A DNA stretch of 64,000 nt from Ruminococcus sp. (GCA_017410265.1 JAFQRC010000006.1:1-64000), one strand, 5' to 3'. Counted from the first letter of the stretch, positions 47,701-56,875 are shown. Program-made: numbers and translations. Notes: generated from the sequence alone by a model not told the origin.

Positions 47701-49106
47701 GTGAGGTTCAGTCGCGTGTACACAGATACACTGAAGATTTGTTCGGTAAGGATAATGTCTTTAAAGCGGGAACTATCTCCACCGTTGCTGATAAAACCGC
47801 AATCGGCTTTGTAAAGAAATACTGTGAAGAACGCGGCAAAACGATGAACAAAGCTGAGATTAATCGTCTAGCTTCAGGTAGTACAGGTGCTAAGCGTACA
47901 ACAGGTCAGCACCCGGGCGGTATGGTTGTTGTACCTCGTGGTATGGAGGTCTACGACTTCTGTCCTGTACAGCATCCTGCTAATGATGTTAATTCTGACA
48001 ACATCACTACACACTTTGATTTCCATTCTATTCACGATACTATATGTAAGCTTGACGAGCTCGGACACGATGTTCCGACAATTTATTATTATCTTGAAGA
48101 GTTCACAGGTATTCCTGTTATGGAAGTTTCTATGAGTGACCCTGATGTTATGTCGCTGTTCACTTCAACTGAAGCTTTGGGAGTAACTGCAGAAGATATT
48201 GATGCACAGACAGGTACATTTTCGATGCCTGAGTTAGGCACTCCTTTTGTGCGTCAGATGCTTGTTGATGCTCAACCAAAGACCTTTACTGACCTTTTGC
48301 AGATTTCGGGTCTTTCACACGGAACCGATGTATGGATTGGTAACGCTGCCGACCTTATCAAAGACGGAACCTGTACCATTTCCGAGGTTATCGGAACGCG
48401 TGACTCTATTATGACTTATCTGATGCACAAGGGACTTGACCCGAGTATGGCGTTCAAGATTATGGAGATCGTTCGTAAAGGTAAAGCTACTAAACTTCTG
48501 ACTCAGGAGCATATTGACGCTATGAAGGAACACGATGTTCCCCAGTGGTACATAGACTCCTGTATGAAAATCAAGTATATGTTTCCTAAAGCACACGCGG
48601 CTGCATATATGATTGCGGCGCTCAGACTTGGCTGGTATAAGGTTCATAAACCACTTGAGTATTACGCAGCATATTTCACTGTTCGTAATGATAACTTTGA
48701 CGGTGCTACTTTGATTAAAGGTAAGCAAGCCGTAAAAGATAAAATCCGCGATATTAACCTCAAAGGCTTTGACGCATCTGCAAAAGAGAAGCAGGAAGTT
48801 CCTAACCTCCAGATTATGAACGAAATGCTTTGTAGAGGAATCGAAGTTTTACCCGTTGATATCTACAAATCCGACTCCAAACGTTTTCTTATTGAAGACG
48901 GAAAAATCCGATTGCCGTTTTGTTCGCTTTCGGGTATCGGTGAGGCTGCTGCGGAAAGCCTTTCTGAAGTCGGTAAAACTACTGAATATATGTCCGTTGA
49001 GGATATGATTCAGAAGACAAAGGTTAATAAGGCTGTCATCGAGATTCTCAAAGAATGCGGAAGTCTTGAGGGTATGCCTGAAAGCTCACAAATGTCGCTT
49101 TTTTAG
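44763..49106 (+). CDS. polC: DNA polymerase III PolC-type alpha subunit
   Basis: PolC is the main replicative polymerase of low-GC Gram-positives. The 1447-residue protein has an N-terminal domain and OB fold (about 1-330), a PHP domain (ELHLHTNMSQMDAVTD near 342) split by a 3'-5' exonuclease with FVCFDIETTGLSA near 431, a zinc site (CPNCKNSEF, CPVCGAEYD near 918-945), and the polymerase core with LVGSRGSVGSSFVATM and the catalytic PDIDLNFSGE near 972. The length is normal for the family. It closes the rpsB-polC group, and DnaE is encoded 15 kb away. Confidence 0.98.
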   Translation: MNTFKEVFSQYLSAPICDSVAEGKIKDIKINKEKRILDVYATFDKLVSAEDIFVTQRLIKTSTMQFSAVSIHPVFDSSLFDVEYFKELVEFLKVETPSLNGTLNDAKLYRKDNVLTVKLAHGGLSLLMAKNFTVLFQDILKRMFSLSFEIDYSGMTEIDGDSDEYIEQINSVQKKIDRKKLEELSQLYEFEEKSETNSVSTPKIIEKRVGEYALPQIIPESVRPLYGRVTKGKIIPIEKIAYDTGRATIWGDIFALEWKETKSGDKNIITFDITDYTSSITVKVFNNKNECKVLENLKKGSAIICSGDVEFDKYAGEIVLNARSISTVDKVKVGDNAPKKRVELHLHTNMSQMDAVTDAGILVRRAYEFGHPAIAITDHGVAQAFPDAMNAAEDINRDENKIKVIYGVEAYFMDDLVESVDGNSEVNLDDTFVCFDIETTGLSAKTEKITEIGAVKIRNGEVVDTFSTFVNPQKPIPQRIVELTGITDAMVKDAPSQSDAVRAFLDFCGESVLVAHNAPFDTSFIKVACKNMGVEYTYTSLDTVAICRAILPDIKNCKLDTVASYLRLGSFNHHRAVDDAQILSKIFLSLCNRLKDDYNIFDVKDINTKIAGGDFKKLPTYHQIILVKNNTGLKNLYRLISMSHLNYFYRRPRIPKSELVKYREGLIIGSACEAGELYRAILAGKQWGELKGIASFYDYLEIQPNGNNEFMLRNGTFSSVAELEKINRTIIKLGDELGIPVVATGDVHFMNPHDSDYRKVLMAAQGFSDADNQAPLYFRTTAEMLEEFAYLGEERAYEVVVENPNKIADSCDWVRPIPKGNFPPFIDGAEEQLVSITWERAKAKYGDPLPDIVKARLDKELNSITTYGFSVLYMTAQKLVAKSEEYGYLVGSRGSVGSSFVATMSGISEVNPLCPHYICPNCKNSEFITDGSYGSGFDLPAKKCPVCGAEYDRDGHEIPFETFLGFKGDKVPDIDLNFSGEVQSRVHRYTEDLFGKDNVFKAGTISTVADKTAIGFVKKYCEERGKTMNKAEINRLASGSTGAKRTTGQHPGGMVVVPRGMEVYDFCPVQHPANDVNSDNITTHFDFHSIHDTICKLDELGHDVPTIYYYLEEFTGIPVMEVSMSDPDVMSLFTSTEALGVTAEDIDAQTGTFSMPELGTPFVRQMLVDAQPKTFTDLLQISGLSHGTDVWIGNAADLIKDGTCTISEVIGTRDSIMTYLMHKGLDPSMAFKIMEIVRKGKATKLLTQEHIDAMKEHDVPQWYIDSCMKIKYMFPKAHAAAYMIAALRLGWYKVHKPLEYYAAYFTVRNDNFDGATLIKGKQAVKDKIRDINLKGFDASAKEKQEVPNLQIMNEMLCRGIEVLPVDIYKSDSKRFLIEDGKIRLPFCSLSGIGEAAAESLSEVGKTTEYMSVEDMIQKTKVNKAVIEILKECGSLEGMPESSQMSLF

Positions 49107-49121
49107 TAAGGATGTGATAAA

Positions 49122-50387
49122 TTGAAAAAGAAATTTAGCTACCTGAAAGTATTCTGGCTGATTACTTACACCTTGATTGTTGCATTTCTGCTGATTAACA
49201 TTAAGCAGGTAGGAACTACTCTTAGCAACATATTCAGCGTGTTTATGCCGTTTATTTACGGCTTTATCTTAGCCTATATTCTGAGCTTTCCGTATAACTT
49301 CTTTTACGACAGGTGTTTTAAGAAGATTGGTACAAAGAGAAAGAAACTTTTCAGACTCAAGAAACCGCTTGCATTACTGATTTCTTATCTGTTATGCTTT
49401 GGTGTTGTCGGTTTGTTAGTTGGCTTTTTGATTCCTGAATTATCAAAGAGTATCGCACGACTCATTGATGACATACCGATATATGCTCAGTCGATTCAGA
49501 AATGGTTTGATAGTCTTGTAATATTTGTAAGGGAGCAATTTGGCTACGACCTCTATGATGAGAATACATATAACGAAATCGTTAATTTTCTTACCGGCAA
49601 AGATGCACAGGATGTATTTAAGAACTTTATTTCTGATGCGTTTCCTGCAGCTCTCAATTTTGGTAAGGTCTTCACAACCGGTCTTTATAACTGGATTATC
49701 GGTATTGTTGTTTCGATTTATATGCTTTCTTCAAAAGAGAAGCTTTGTCGTCAGGCGAGAGCTGTTGTGGTAGCTTATCTGCCTATTAAAACCAGCAGAA
49801 GAGTTCTACAGATTACTGACCTTTCTAACAAAAAATGCGGTAAATTTATCATCGGAAAAATAATCGATTCACTTATTATCGGTTTGATATGCTTTATCGG
49901 TTTGAGTATATTTAAGTTTGATTACGCTCTGCTGATTTCTGTTATTGTTGGCGTGACTAATGTAATTCCGTTTTTTGGTCCGTTTATCGGTGCTATTCCA
50001 TGTGCGTTCCTGCTTTTACTCATCGACCCGCTTCAGTCGTTCTGGTTTGTTGTTTTTGTTATAATATTACAGCAGTTTGATGGTAATATCCTGGGACCTA
50101 AGATTTTGGGAGAAACCGTCGGTATTTCCGGTTTCTGGATTCTGTTCTCGGTTATCGTGGGCGGAGGTTTGTTCGGTTTGCCGGGCATGCTGCTTGGTGT
50201 TCCTGTATTTGCAGTGATATACACGCTTATTGATGACGGAGTCACGAAACGGCTCAAAGAAAAAAGCTCATCAAGTAAAATTAACGAACTTTCAGCTGAG
50301 CTTGATGCTTTAGATGATGGTATTTCAAAACAAGGTAGTATTTCTGAATCTGAAATAAATAAAGATGGTTCAGATGAAAATAATTAA
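49122..50387 (+). CDS. AI-2E/YdiK-family membrane permease
   Basis: This 421-residue polytopic membrane protein belongs to the AI-2E transporter family (PF01594): N-terminal helices (VFWLITYTLIVAFLLINI), a large soluble loop (about 100-190), the conserved KIIDSLIIGLICFIGLSIF, VGVTNVIPFFGPFIGAIPCA near 290, and a long polar C-terminal tail (about 385-421). Family members have been linked to export of signals or ions, and no specific substrate can be given. It uses a TTG start with AAGGATG before it, 16 bases after polC. Confidence 0.87.
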   Translation: MKKKFSYLKVFWLITYTLIVAFLLINIKQVGTTLSNIFSVFMPFIYGFILAYILSFPYNFFYDRCFKKIGTKRKKLFRLKKPLALLISYLLCFGVVGLLVGFLIPELSKSIARLIDDIPIYAQSIQKWFDSLVIFVREQFGYDLYDENTYNEIVNFLTGKDAQDVFKNFISDAFPAALNFGKVFTTGLYNWIIGIVVSIYMLSSKEKLCRQARAVVVAYLPIKTSRRVLQITDLSNKKCGKFIIGKIIDSLIIGLICFIGLSIFKFDYALLISVIVGVTNVIPFFGPFIGAIPCAFLLLLIDPLQSFWFVVFVIILQQFDGNILGPKILGETVGISGFWILFSVIVGGGLFGLPGMLLGVPVFAVIYTLIDDGVTKRLKEKSSSSKINELSAELDALDDGISKQGSISESEINKDGSDENN

Positions 50388-50408
50388 TTAACCTTAGGAG
50401 GTACAAAG

Positions 50409-53400
50409 ATGTTTACAAGAAGAATTTTAAGCATGGTATTATGCATTCTGATGTTGGTGTCTTTAGTTGTTGTTCCTGCTACTGTTGTCAGCGCTGCTGA
50501 AGCTGACAATGTAAAAGGCTACAACCTTCCGGCTGATGTTCATGACGGTAATATCCTTCATGCATTCAACTGGAAACTAAAGGAAGTCACTCAGTACGCT
50601 GAGGAAATCGCTGCTGCTGGATATACAGCTGTTCAGATTTCTCCTATTCAGCTTACAAAGGACACAACAAACGATGGTGCATACGCAAACGACTGGTGGT
50701 GCTTCTATCAGCCTAGAGATCTTGCTATCGGCAACGAGCTCGGTGATGAAGAAGACCTTAAAGAGATGTGTGACACACTTGACGATTACGGTATCAAGGT
50801 TGTTTGTGATGTAGTTGCTAACCATGTACAAAACTGTACAAATAAAGCAGAAGCTGCTCTCATCAACCCTACACTCAAGAGTTATCTGAGAAACACATCA
50901 GGTACTGTTTTAAAGCCTTATGTTGATACAACCAGAGCAGGTCATACTACTACTGACCTTAACTCTCAGCTTCCTGACCTTGATACAAGCAACAAGGATT
51001 ATCAGAACTATCTTATCAATTACCTCAACACTCTCGCTGATTGTGGTGTAGATGGTTTCCGTTTTGATGCTGCTAAGCACATTGAAACTCCGGATGATGG
51101 TGCAGTAGCTTCTGATTTCTGGCCAACAATCACAGGCGCTATTTTAAAGAAGAATCCTGATGCATTTATTTACGGTGAAGTTTTAGGACTTAACGGATTA
51201 CTGCCTATTACAGCTTATACAAAGTATATCGATGTTACTGACTTTGCTTATGGTACAGTAGTTCGTAACGCTCTCAAATCAAAGAAAGCTTCTAACAGCC
51301 TTGCAAACTACGGTTACACCGGCTCGCAGAAAGCTGATAATGTGCTTTGGCTTGAATCTCACGATACATTTACTACAAACCCTGCAAATGCTGATTCATC
51401 TAACTTCTTATCAATTGATCAGCAGATTGTTGGTTGGGCTGTTGTAGGTGCTCGTAAGGATGCCCCTGCTCTTTATCTTGTCCGTACTAATTGTGCTGAG
51501 CTTGATGTTAACCCTACACTTGTATCAATCAAGTACGACGAGCTTATCGGTGCTCCGGGTGCCGCAGATACTTGGAAAAATCCTGCTGTTGTAGCTGTTA
51601 ACCAGTTCAAAAATGAGTTTGTAGGTCAGTCAGAAACTGTTACTGCAAACGGTAGCCTTTACTTTGTACAGCGTGGCACAACAGGTATGGTTATTGCTAA
51701 CCTTGCTACAGGCTCTGCAAAAGTTTCTCAGGCTTGTACTATGGCAAACGGTACATATGTTGACCAGGTTACAGGAAACAAGTTCACTGTATCAGGCGGT
51801 ACTATCACAGGTAATGTAGGTGACAGCGGTGTTGCTGTTGTTTACAACGCAAAGAAACTCCCTCCAACAGCTACAGTTAAGCTTAACTCAACTGTTTTAG
51901 GTGCAGATACATTAAACGGATACACAACAGAAACTGCAAACCTCACAATCACTCTTAACAACGCTACTAGTGGTAAAGTTAAGATTTCTAACCTTGCTGA
52001 GGTTACATTTACAGATGAGCAGTTTGTAACACTAAATGATTCTATCGATTATGGCGATGGTATCAATGTTACAGTTACTGCTACAAACGGAACACAGACT
52101 ACTGTTAATACATACAAGGTATATAAGAAGGACGCTAACGAAACAAAACGCGTGTACTTCGACAACACAGTTACACAGTGGGATAAGGTTCATGTTTACT
52201 GTAAGGCAGGAGAGAGCAGAACAACCGAACTTGTTGACTTCCCGGGTTATGCTATGACTCAGGATGCAACTAATGAGAATCTCTACTACTACGATGTTCC
52301 TGCTAACACAAACTATGTGAAGTTCTCTGAGGGCAAGGTTGCTGCTCATATCGGACACACTGTGTCTGTATGTGGCGGATACTGCGGTCGTACAATGCCT
52401 CCAACTGTAATTTACTACGGCACAGCAAATTCTGCTGCTAACCGTGAGTCAGGTGGCTATAAGCTTACAGGTTCAATGATTTTCGAAAAACTCGAGTGGA
52501 AAGACTATGGTGAGTATCCTGTAGCTACACTTTCAAACTCTGATATCGAATATCCATCTGATAAACCAACAGAACCATCTACTGAGGAACCAACCTATGC
52601 TCCTGGTACACTTCTTTTAGGTGACGCTGATCTCGATGGAAAGATTTTAGTATACGACGCTACAGCTGTTCAGAGAAATGTTGCTAAGTTAACATCATTT
52701 ACATCAGACGCTACACTTTGCGCAAATGTAGATAAAGATGATGCTATCTCGGTTATGGATGCTACAGCTATCCAGAGATATGTAGCTAAACTCCCATCAA
52801 ATGAAGGAATTGGAGAGCCTGTTGTTGATGATGGAGATGATGATCCTGTAGAGCCTGTTGAAACAGTAACTATTACTCTCAATGATACTGATGCATTTGA
52901 AAATGGTGAGATATACGCATTCTGTTTTGATGGTGCTGGTTCTACAAACGCTGAGTGGCCTGGTCAGAAGATGACAAAGAGCGGTAACACATATACTCTT
53001 GAAGTTGATGCAGCACTCACAAAGGTTAAGTTTGTTGGCGTATACAGCGAAGTTACTGAAACAACAACCCCTGATACTATCGAAACTATCGAGTTTGATA
53101 TTAAAGAAACTCCTTACACACTCGAGAGTATGACTATTACTTGTAATGAAAAATGGTCTGTAGCTTGTATCCACCTCTGGAATACAGATACAGTAAACCC
53201 GGTTACTACAACATGGCCTGGTATTAAGATGAGCGGAAAATCAGGTAACTTTACATTCAAGATTCCTGTAGATTCAGCCTACACACAGTATAAGTTTAAT
53301 AACAATAACGCAGGTCAGGAAAGTAATACATACTATCTTGTAGAGCCTGAAACAACAGCTGTTTATTTCACTAACATCTATAAATGGAAGGCTGTATATG

Positions 53401-53660
53401 CTCACTGCTGGCCAACAGGTGGTGGCGGTACAGCTTGGCCTGGACTTGAGATGACTTTGGTTGAAACAAATGCTCAGGGTCAGGATGTATACAAGATCGA
53501 CCTTCCTGTTAATGCCTATAACAATATTATTTTTAATAACAAGGGTGGCGGCATACAGACTGAAACAATTCCGCTTACCGGTGTTCCTAATGAAGGTTTC
53601 TATCCGCTGTCAGGTACCGGTCAGGGTATTAAGTGTGGCACTTACATCTACGGCGAGTAA
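50409..53660 (+). CDS. Secreted GH13 alpha-amylase with internal dockerin and CBM26-like modules
   Basis: The 1083-residue protein is exported (RRILSMVLCILMLVSLVVVPATVVSAA signal in two parts) and degrades starch. A GH13 catalytic domain (about 40-480) has DVVANHV near 134, the nucleophile in GFRFDAAKH near 219, the acid Glu in YGEVLG near 256 and ESHDTF near 317. A CBM26-like module (about 579-690) precedes a dockerin (about 737-794) with two Ca-binding loops, GDADLDGKILVYD and NVDKDDAISVMD, each followed by an ATAxQRxVAKL helix. Three more starch-binding-type modules (about 819-885, 907-980, 980-1083; motifs such as AHCWPTGGGGTAWPG) end the protein. The dockerin implies binding to a cohesin scaffold, as in the R. 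bromii amylosome. AGGAGGT precedes the ATG. Confidence 0.93.
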   Translation: MFTRRILSMVLCILMLVSLVVVPATVVSAAEADNVKGYNLPADVHDGNILHAFNWKLKEVTQYAEEIAAAGYTAVQISPIQLTKDTTNDGAYANDWWCFYQPRDLAIGNELGDEEDLKEMCDTLDDYGIKVVCDVVANHVQNCTNKAEAALINPTLKSYLRNTSGTVLKPYVDTTRAGHTTTDLNSQLPDLDTSNKDYQNYLINYLNTLADCGVDGFRFDAAKHIETPDDGAVASDFWPTITGAILKKNPDAFIYGEVLGLNGLLPITAYTKYIDVTDFAYGTVVRNALKSKKASNSLANYGYTGSQKADNVLWLESHDTFTTNPANADSSNFLSIDQQIVGWAVVGARKDAPALYLVRTNCAELDVNPTLVSIKYDELIGAPGAADTWKNPAVVAVNQFKNEFVGQSETVTANGSLYFVQRGTTGMVIANLATGSAKVSQACTMANGTYVDQVTGNKFTVSGGTITGNVGDSGVAVVYNAKKLPPTATVKLNSTVLGADTLNGYTTETANLTITLNNATSGKVKISNLAEVTFTDEQFVTLNDSIDYGDGINVTVTATNGTQTTVNTYKVYKKDANETKRVYFDNTVTQWDKVHVYCKAGESRTTELVDFPGYAMTQDATNENLYYYDVPANTNYVKFSEGKVAAHIGHTVSVCGGYCGRTMPPTVIYYGTANSAANRESGGYKLTGSMIFEKLEWKDYGEYPVATLSNSDIEYPSDKPTEPSTEEPTYAPGTLLLGDADLDGKILVYDATAVQRNVAKLTSFTSDATLCANVDKDDAISVMDATAIQRYVAKLPSNEGIGEPVVDDGDDDPVEPVETVTITLNDTDAFENGEIYAFCFDGAGSTNAEWPGQKMTKSGNTYTLEVDAALTKVKFVGVYSEVTETTTPDTIETIEFDIKETPYTLESMTITCNEKWSVACIHLWNTDTVNPVTTTWPGIKMSGKSGNFTFKIPVDSAYTQYKFNNNNAGQESNTYYLVEPETTAVYFTNIYKWKAVYAHCWPTGGGGTAWPGLEMTLVETNAQGQDVYKIDLPVNAYNNIIFNNKGGGIQTETIPLTGVPNEGFYPLSGTGQGIKCGTYIYGE

Positions 53661-53677
53661 TATTATTTCATAAATTA

Positions 53678-53703
53678 AAACCCCGACTTCGGTCGGGGTT
53701 TTT
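53678..53703 (+). terminator. Intrinsic terminator of the amylase gene
   Basis: CCCCGAC, tetraloop TTCG, GTCGGGG, then five T: a very stable hairpin. Confidence 0.92.
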
Positions 53704-53708
53704 CTATA

Positions 53709-53738
53709 CAAAAATCCCCTTCCGAAAATGGAAGGGGT
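53709..53738 (-). terminator. Intrinsic terminator of the HPr-like gene
   Basis: On the minus strand CCCCTTCC, loop ATTTTC, GGAAGGGG, then ATTTTTTG. It lies just 33 bases past the HPr-like stop and back-to-back with the amylase terminator. Confidence 0.85.
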
Positions 53739-53770
53739 AACAGTTGACTTTTATTCTAAATAAAAATATA

Positions 53771-54001
53771 CTATATAGCGTACTGCTCAATGATTTCAGT
53801 AAGCTCGTCGGTTACATTTCCGTTTAGTACAACCTCGATGGGTTTTGTAATATCAAGAGAGATAATTCCGATGATAGAATGACCATCAATACTGTAGTCA
53901 CCACTGTTTAATATAACATCAGCGTCCATGAATCCACTCATTTTGTCAACGAATTCTCTGGCAGTATCTATATCTTTAATCATAATTGTGCTTTTATACA
54001 T
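53771..54001 (-). CDS. HPr-like protein lacking the catalytic histidine
   Basis: The 76-residue protein has the HPr fold pattern: SIDGHSIIGIISLDITKPIEVVL near 38-60 matches the segment around the regulatory Ser46 of HPr. The active-site loop that normally reads GLHARPA is instead IDTAREF, so the phosphorylated His15 is missing. It cannot act as a normal sugar-PTS phosphocarrier. It might be a regulatory HPr-like protein, comparable in idea to Crh (which also lacks the His), if Ser46 is phosphorylated. CGGAGGT precedes its ATG. No HPr kinase or Enzyme I is nearby. Confidence 0.78.
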   Translation of the reverse strand: MYKSTIMIKDIDTAREFVDKMSGFMDADVILNSGDYSIDGHSIIGIISLDITKPIEVVLNGNVTDELTEIIEQYAI

Positions 54002-54114
54002 ATTAGTGACCTCCGCAATTAGAATATTATGTCGGAATATGTATATATTAGCACTTTATGTTGTGTTTTTCAATGTTATTTTTGCTGAAAATTAGTATAT
54101 TTTGAGGTGTAATT

Positions 54115-55398
54115 TTGACTTTTAATATTATTACTTTAGGCTGTAAAGTTAATCAGTATGAATCCCAGCTTATGTATGAATATTTATGCGATGCTGGTTT
54201 TGTGCCGTCAGACGAAAATATAGCTGATATAACTGTTATCAACTCGTGCACTGTTACTCACACAAGTGATTCCAAAAATCGCAAGGTTATTAATCGTACA
54301 AGAAGAGAAAACCCTGACTCGATTATTGTACTCACTGGCTGTATGCCTCAGGCATTTTCGACGGATACTGAGCTTTTCAGGGATTGTGACATCGTGCTTG
54401 GTAATGTCAGCCGTAAGAAACTTGTCCCCTCAATCAAAAAGTTTATGATTGATAAAGTTCAAATTATTGATATAGCTGAGCATAAAAACGGTGAAGAATT
54501 CGAAGAAATGCGTGTTAATAAATTTTTGGAGAGAACTCGTGCGTTTGTTAAAATAGAAGACGGTTGTAACCGCTTCTGCTCTTATTGCATCATTCCGTAT
54601 GCAAGAGGAAGAGTGCGTTCAAAGTCAATTGATGACCTAAGAGAAGAGGCAAGAGTCCTTTCGCAGAAAGGCTATAAAGAAATTGTGTTAGTTGGTATCA
54701 ATCTTTCAGCCTACGGTCAGGATATAAATGCTACTCTCAGCGATGCTGTAGAGTGCGTTTGCGGTGTTGATGGGATAGAGCGAGTCCGACTTTCTTCCTT
54801 AGAACCTGAGCTTATGACAGAAGATGTACTTCTGAGACTTGCCGCACAACCGAAATTCTGCCCACATTTTCATTTATCCCTCCAGAGTGGTTGTACTGAT
54901 ACTCTTAAGCGAATGCACCGACATTATACAGCTGATGAATACGCTGAGATAGTATCAAATATCCGTCGCATTTTTGACAACCCGTCTATCACAACGGATA
55001 TTATGGTCGGATTTGCAGGTGAAACTGAAGAGGAATTCAAAGTGAGCCTCGATTTTTCTGATTATATCAGCTTTGCAAAAGTTCATGTATTCTCATATTC
55101 TCGCAGAAAAGGCACTCTTGCTGATAAAATGCCTGACCAGGTTAACCCTCTGACTAAGAGTGAAAGAAGTAAAATAATGATTGAGCATACTGAAAACAAA
55201 CGCAGAGAATTTCTTTTATCACAGGTCGGAAGGGTAGAAGAGGTGCTATTTGAAACTAAAAATAGAAACGGTTTTTATGAAGGTTATACCAAAAACTACA
55301 CACCCGTCTATACAAAGTCAGACACAGATATTATCGGTGAAATCATTTCTGTTAAAATAACTGAAGCTAAAGACGATTACTGTATGGCTACTCTGTGA
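54115..55398 (+). CDS. mtaB: tRNA t6A37 methylthiotransferase MtaB
   Basis: MtaB is a radical-SAM enzyme that turns t6A37 into ms2t6A37 in ANN-reading tRNAs. The 427-residue protein has the N-terminal cluster domain (LGCKVNQYESQLM, NSCTVTHTSD, LTGCMPQ), the radical-SAM motif CNRFCSYCIIPYARGR near 152, SLEPELMT near 226 and a C-terminal TRAM-like region. LGCKVNQ and the sequence of the SAM motif favour MtaB over MiaB. It uses a TTG start with TTGAGGTG. It overlaps the next convergent gene by 11 bases. Confidence 0.93.
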   Translation: MTFNIITLGCKVNQYESQLMYEYLCDAGFVPSDENIADITVINSCTVTHTSDSKNRKVINRTRRENPDSIIVLTGCMPQAFSTDTELFRDCDIVLGNVSRKKLVPSIKKFMIDKVQIIDIAEHKNGEEFEEMRVNKFLERTRAFVKIEDGCNRFCSYCIIPYARGRVRSKSIDDLREEARVLSQKGYKEIVLVGINLSAYGQDINATLSDAVECVCGVDGIERVRLSSLEPELMTEDVLLRLAAQPKFCPHFHLSLQSGCTDTLKRMHRHYTADEYAEIVSNIRRIFDNPSITTDIMVGFAGETEEEFKVSLDFSDYISFAKVHVFSYSRRKGTLADKMPDQVNPLTKSERSKIMIEHTENKRREFLLSQVGRVEEVLFETKNRNGFYEGYTKNYTPVYTKSDTDIIGEIISVKITEAKDDYCMATL

Positions 55399-56578
55399 TG
55401 CCAATAAGATAGTTTACAACATTTTTGATTTCAGCTTCGTTTTCTTTACTTTCAAAGCTTTCGTAACTGTAAAGCATAATGCCATCGGCTCCTTGAGTTT
55501 TGGATATTTCAATTTCATTTTTCAGTATATCGTCATTATCAAGCCATGTGCCTTCATCTTCACTGCTTCCGCCTTTATAGCCTGCTAGTCCGATGTATAG
55601 TTTCAGTTTTTTGTGTTTTTCAAGTTTTATCCAGTCATCAAGACTTTCTTCGAAAGTAAGCGCAGGATTATCTAAGCTGAAATAAATCTGCGGACAGATG
55701 TAGTCTATATATCCCTCATTTTTGCACCAGGTTATAACATCAGCTGAGAGCACCTTATTATTATTTATGTTACCCTGAGGAGATATTCCAAATTCAATCT
55801 TCTCTGAATATTTATGTATTGCTTTATACACTTTTTTAATAAGTAAGTTCACATTATTCATTCGCCAGTCTTCTTTTGACAGCGGATTTGATACTGATGC
55901 TTTGTACATTTGATATTGCTCTGAATCAACTTCGTCACTGTTTTCAGGATAAAAGTAGTCGTCAAACTGGATCCCGTCAACATCATAGTTTCTCACAATT
56001 TCTATAACTCCGTTTACTATCAGCTTTTGAGCTTCTTCGCTTGAGGGGTCTAAGTATACATTTTTGTTGTGAATAAATCCAATTGAATTATTTTTGACAT
56101 ACGGATTGTTATCGCAGAGCTTTTTTGGCGTTTCGTTTGTTGAAACTCTGTATGGGTTAATCCACGCATGAACGCTGATTGATTCTTTGTGGCACATATC
56201 ACAGATTATTTCAAGTGGGTCGAAGTTTGGGTTTTTACCCTGAGTACCCGTTAAAATGTGTGACCACGGATAGTAGCTTGATTTGTATAGCGCGTCCGAA
56301 AAAGGTCTTACTTGGAAAACAAGCGTGTTAAAACCACTTTCCTTTGTTGTATTTATTATTTTTTCAATCTTTTTTACAAAGCTTTCTTTGGTCATATCGG
56401 TGTTTTGCATATCAAGTGTTATGTAGCTGACCCATATACCTTTCATATACTCATTAACTTCGTCGTGTGTTGCACTGTCGGTGTTTACTGTTTTGATGTT
56501 TTTTTCACCAACAACAATTATTGACAGTATAAGTATGACTATTGATAGCAGAAACGGAGTTATTCTGTATTTGTTCAA
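55388..56578 (-). CDS. GHL10-family glycosyl hydrolase-like protein
   Basis: The 396-residue protein has an N-terminal membrane anchor or signal (ITPFLLSIVILILSIIVVG) and a GHL10 (PF02638) TIM-barrel domain: MKGIWVSYITLDM near 45, NTLVFQVRPFSDALYKSSYYPWS near 84, VDGIQFDDYFYP near 197 and EFGISPQGN near 257. Such proteins face the outside and may act on peptidoglycan or other glycans. It starts at TTG with GGAAGTGA before it. It converges on mtaB (11-base overlap) and diverges from the DUF1294 gene by only 24 bases. Confidence 0.85.
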   Translation of the reverse strand: MNKYRITPFLLSIVILILSIIVVGEKNIKTVNTDSATHDEVNEYMKGIWVSYITLDMQNTDMTKESFVKKIEKIINTTKESGFNTLVFQVRPFSDALYKSSYYPWSHILTGTQGKNPNFDPLEIICDMCHKESISVHAWINPYRVSTNETPKKLCDNNPYVKNNSIGFIHNKNVYLDPSSEEAQKLIVNGVIEIVRNYDVDGIQFDDYFYPENSDEVDSEQYQMYKASVSNPLSKEDWRMNNVNLLIKKVYKAIHKYSEKIEFGISPQGNINNNKVLSADVITWCKNEGYIDYICPQIYFSLDNPALTFEESLDDWIKLEKHKKLKLYIGLAGYKGGSSEDEGTWLDNDDILKNEIEISKTQGADGIMLYSYESFESKENEAEIKNVVNYLIGITE

Positions 56579-56602
56579 AATATCACTTCCAAGGTTTTTA
56601 TT

Positions 56603-56875
56603 ATGTTGTATGAGTTCTTTGTTATTTATTTTATAATCGTGAGTATCCTTGCTGTGCTTATCACAATATTTGATAAAATCAGTGCTAAGCTTAATAAATG
56701 GAGAATACCTGAAAAAGTGTTGCTTACAATATCTGCTTTAGGCGGAAGCGTTGCGATGCTTCTTACAATGTTTCTGATTCGTCACAAAACCCGCAAACCC
56801 AAGTTTATGATAGGAATACCTGTGACAATCGCTTTACAGACTTTTCTTATTGTATTTGTAATGGTGGCTGTATGA
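56603..56875 (+). CDS. DUF1294 family membrane protein
   Basis: The 90-residue protein has three hydrophobic helices (FVIYFIIVSILAVLITIFDK, EKVLLTISALGGSVAMLLTMFL and IGIPVTIALQTFLIVFVMVAV) with the family's RIPEKVLL and RHKTRKPKF segments. DUF1294 has no established function. Its stop overlaps the rluA-like start (ATGA), so translation is coupled. Confidence 0.85.
   Translation: MLYEFFVIYFIIVSILAVLITIFDKISAKLNKWRIPEKVLLTISALGGSVAMLLTMFLIRHKTRKPKFMIGIPVTIALQTFLIVFVMVAV

Noticed and set aside
52797..53174. 125-codon minus-strand frame in the amylase
   Set aside because: It is Cys- and Ser-rich mirror sequence of the linker and starch-binding modules.
53716..53737. Hairpin considered as a REP-like repeat
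   Set aside because: It is followed on the minus strand by a T-run and sits right after the HPr-like gene, so a terminator explains it; no other copy was seen.
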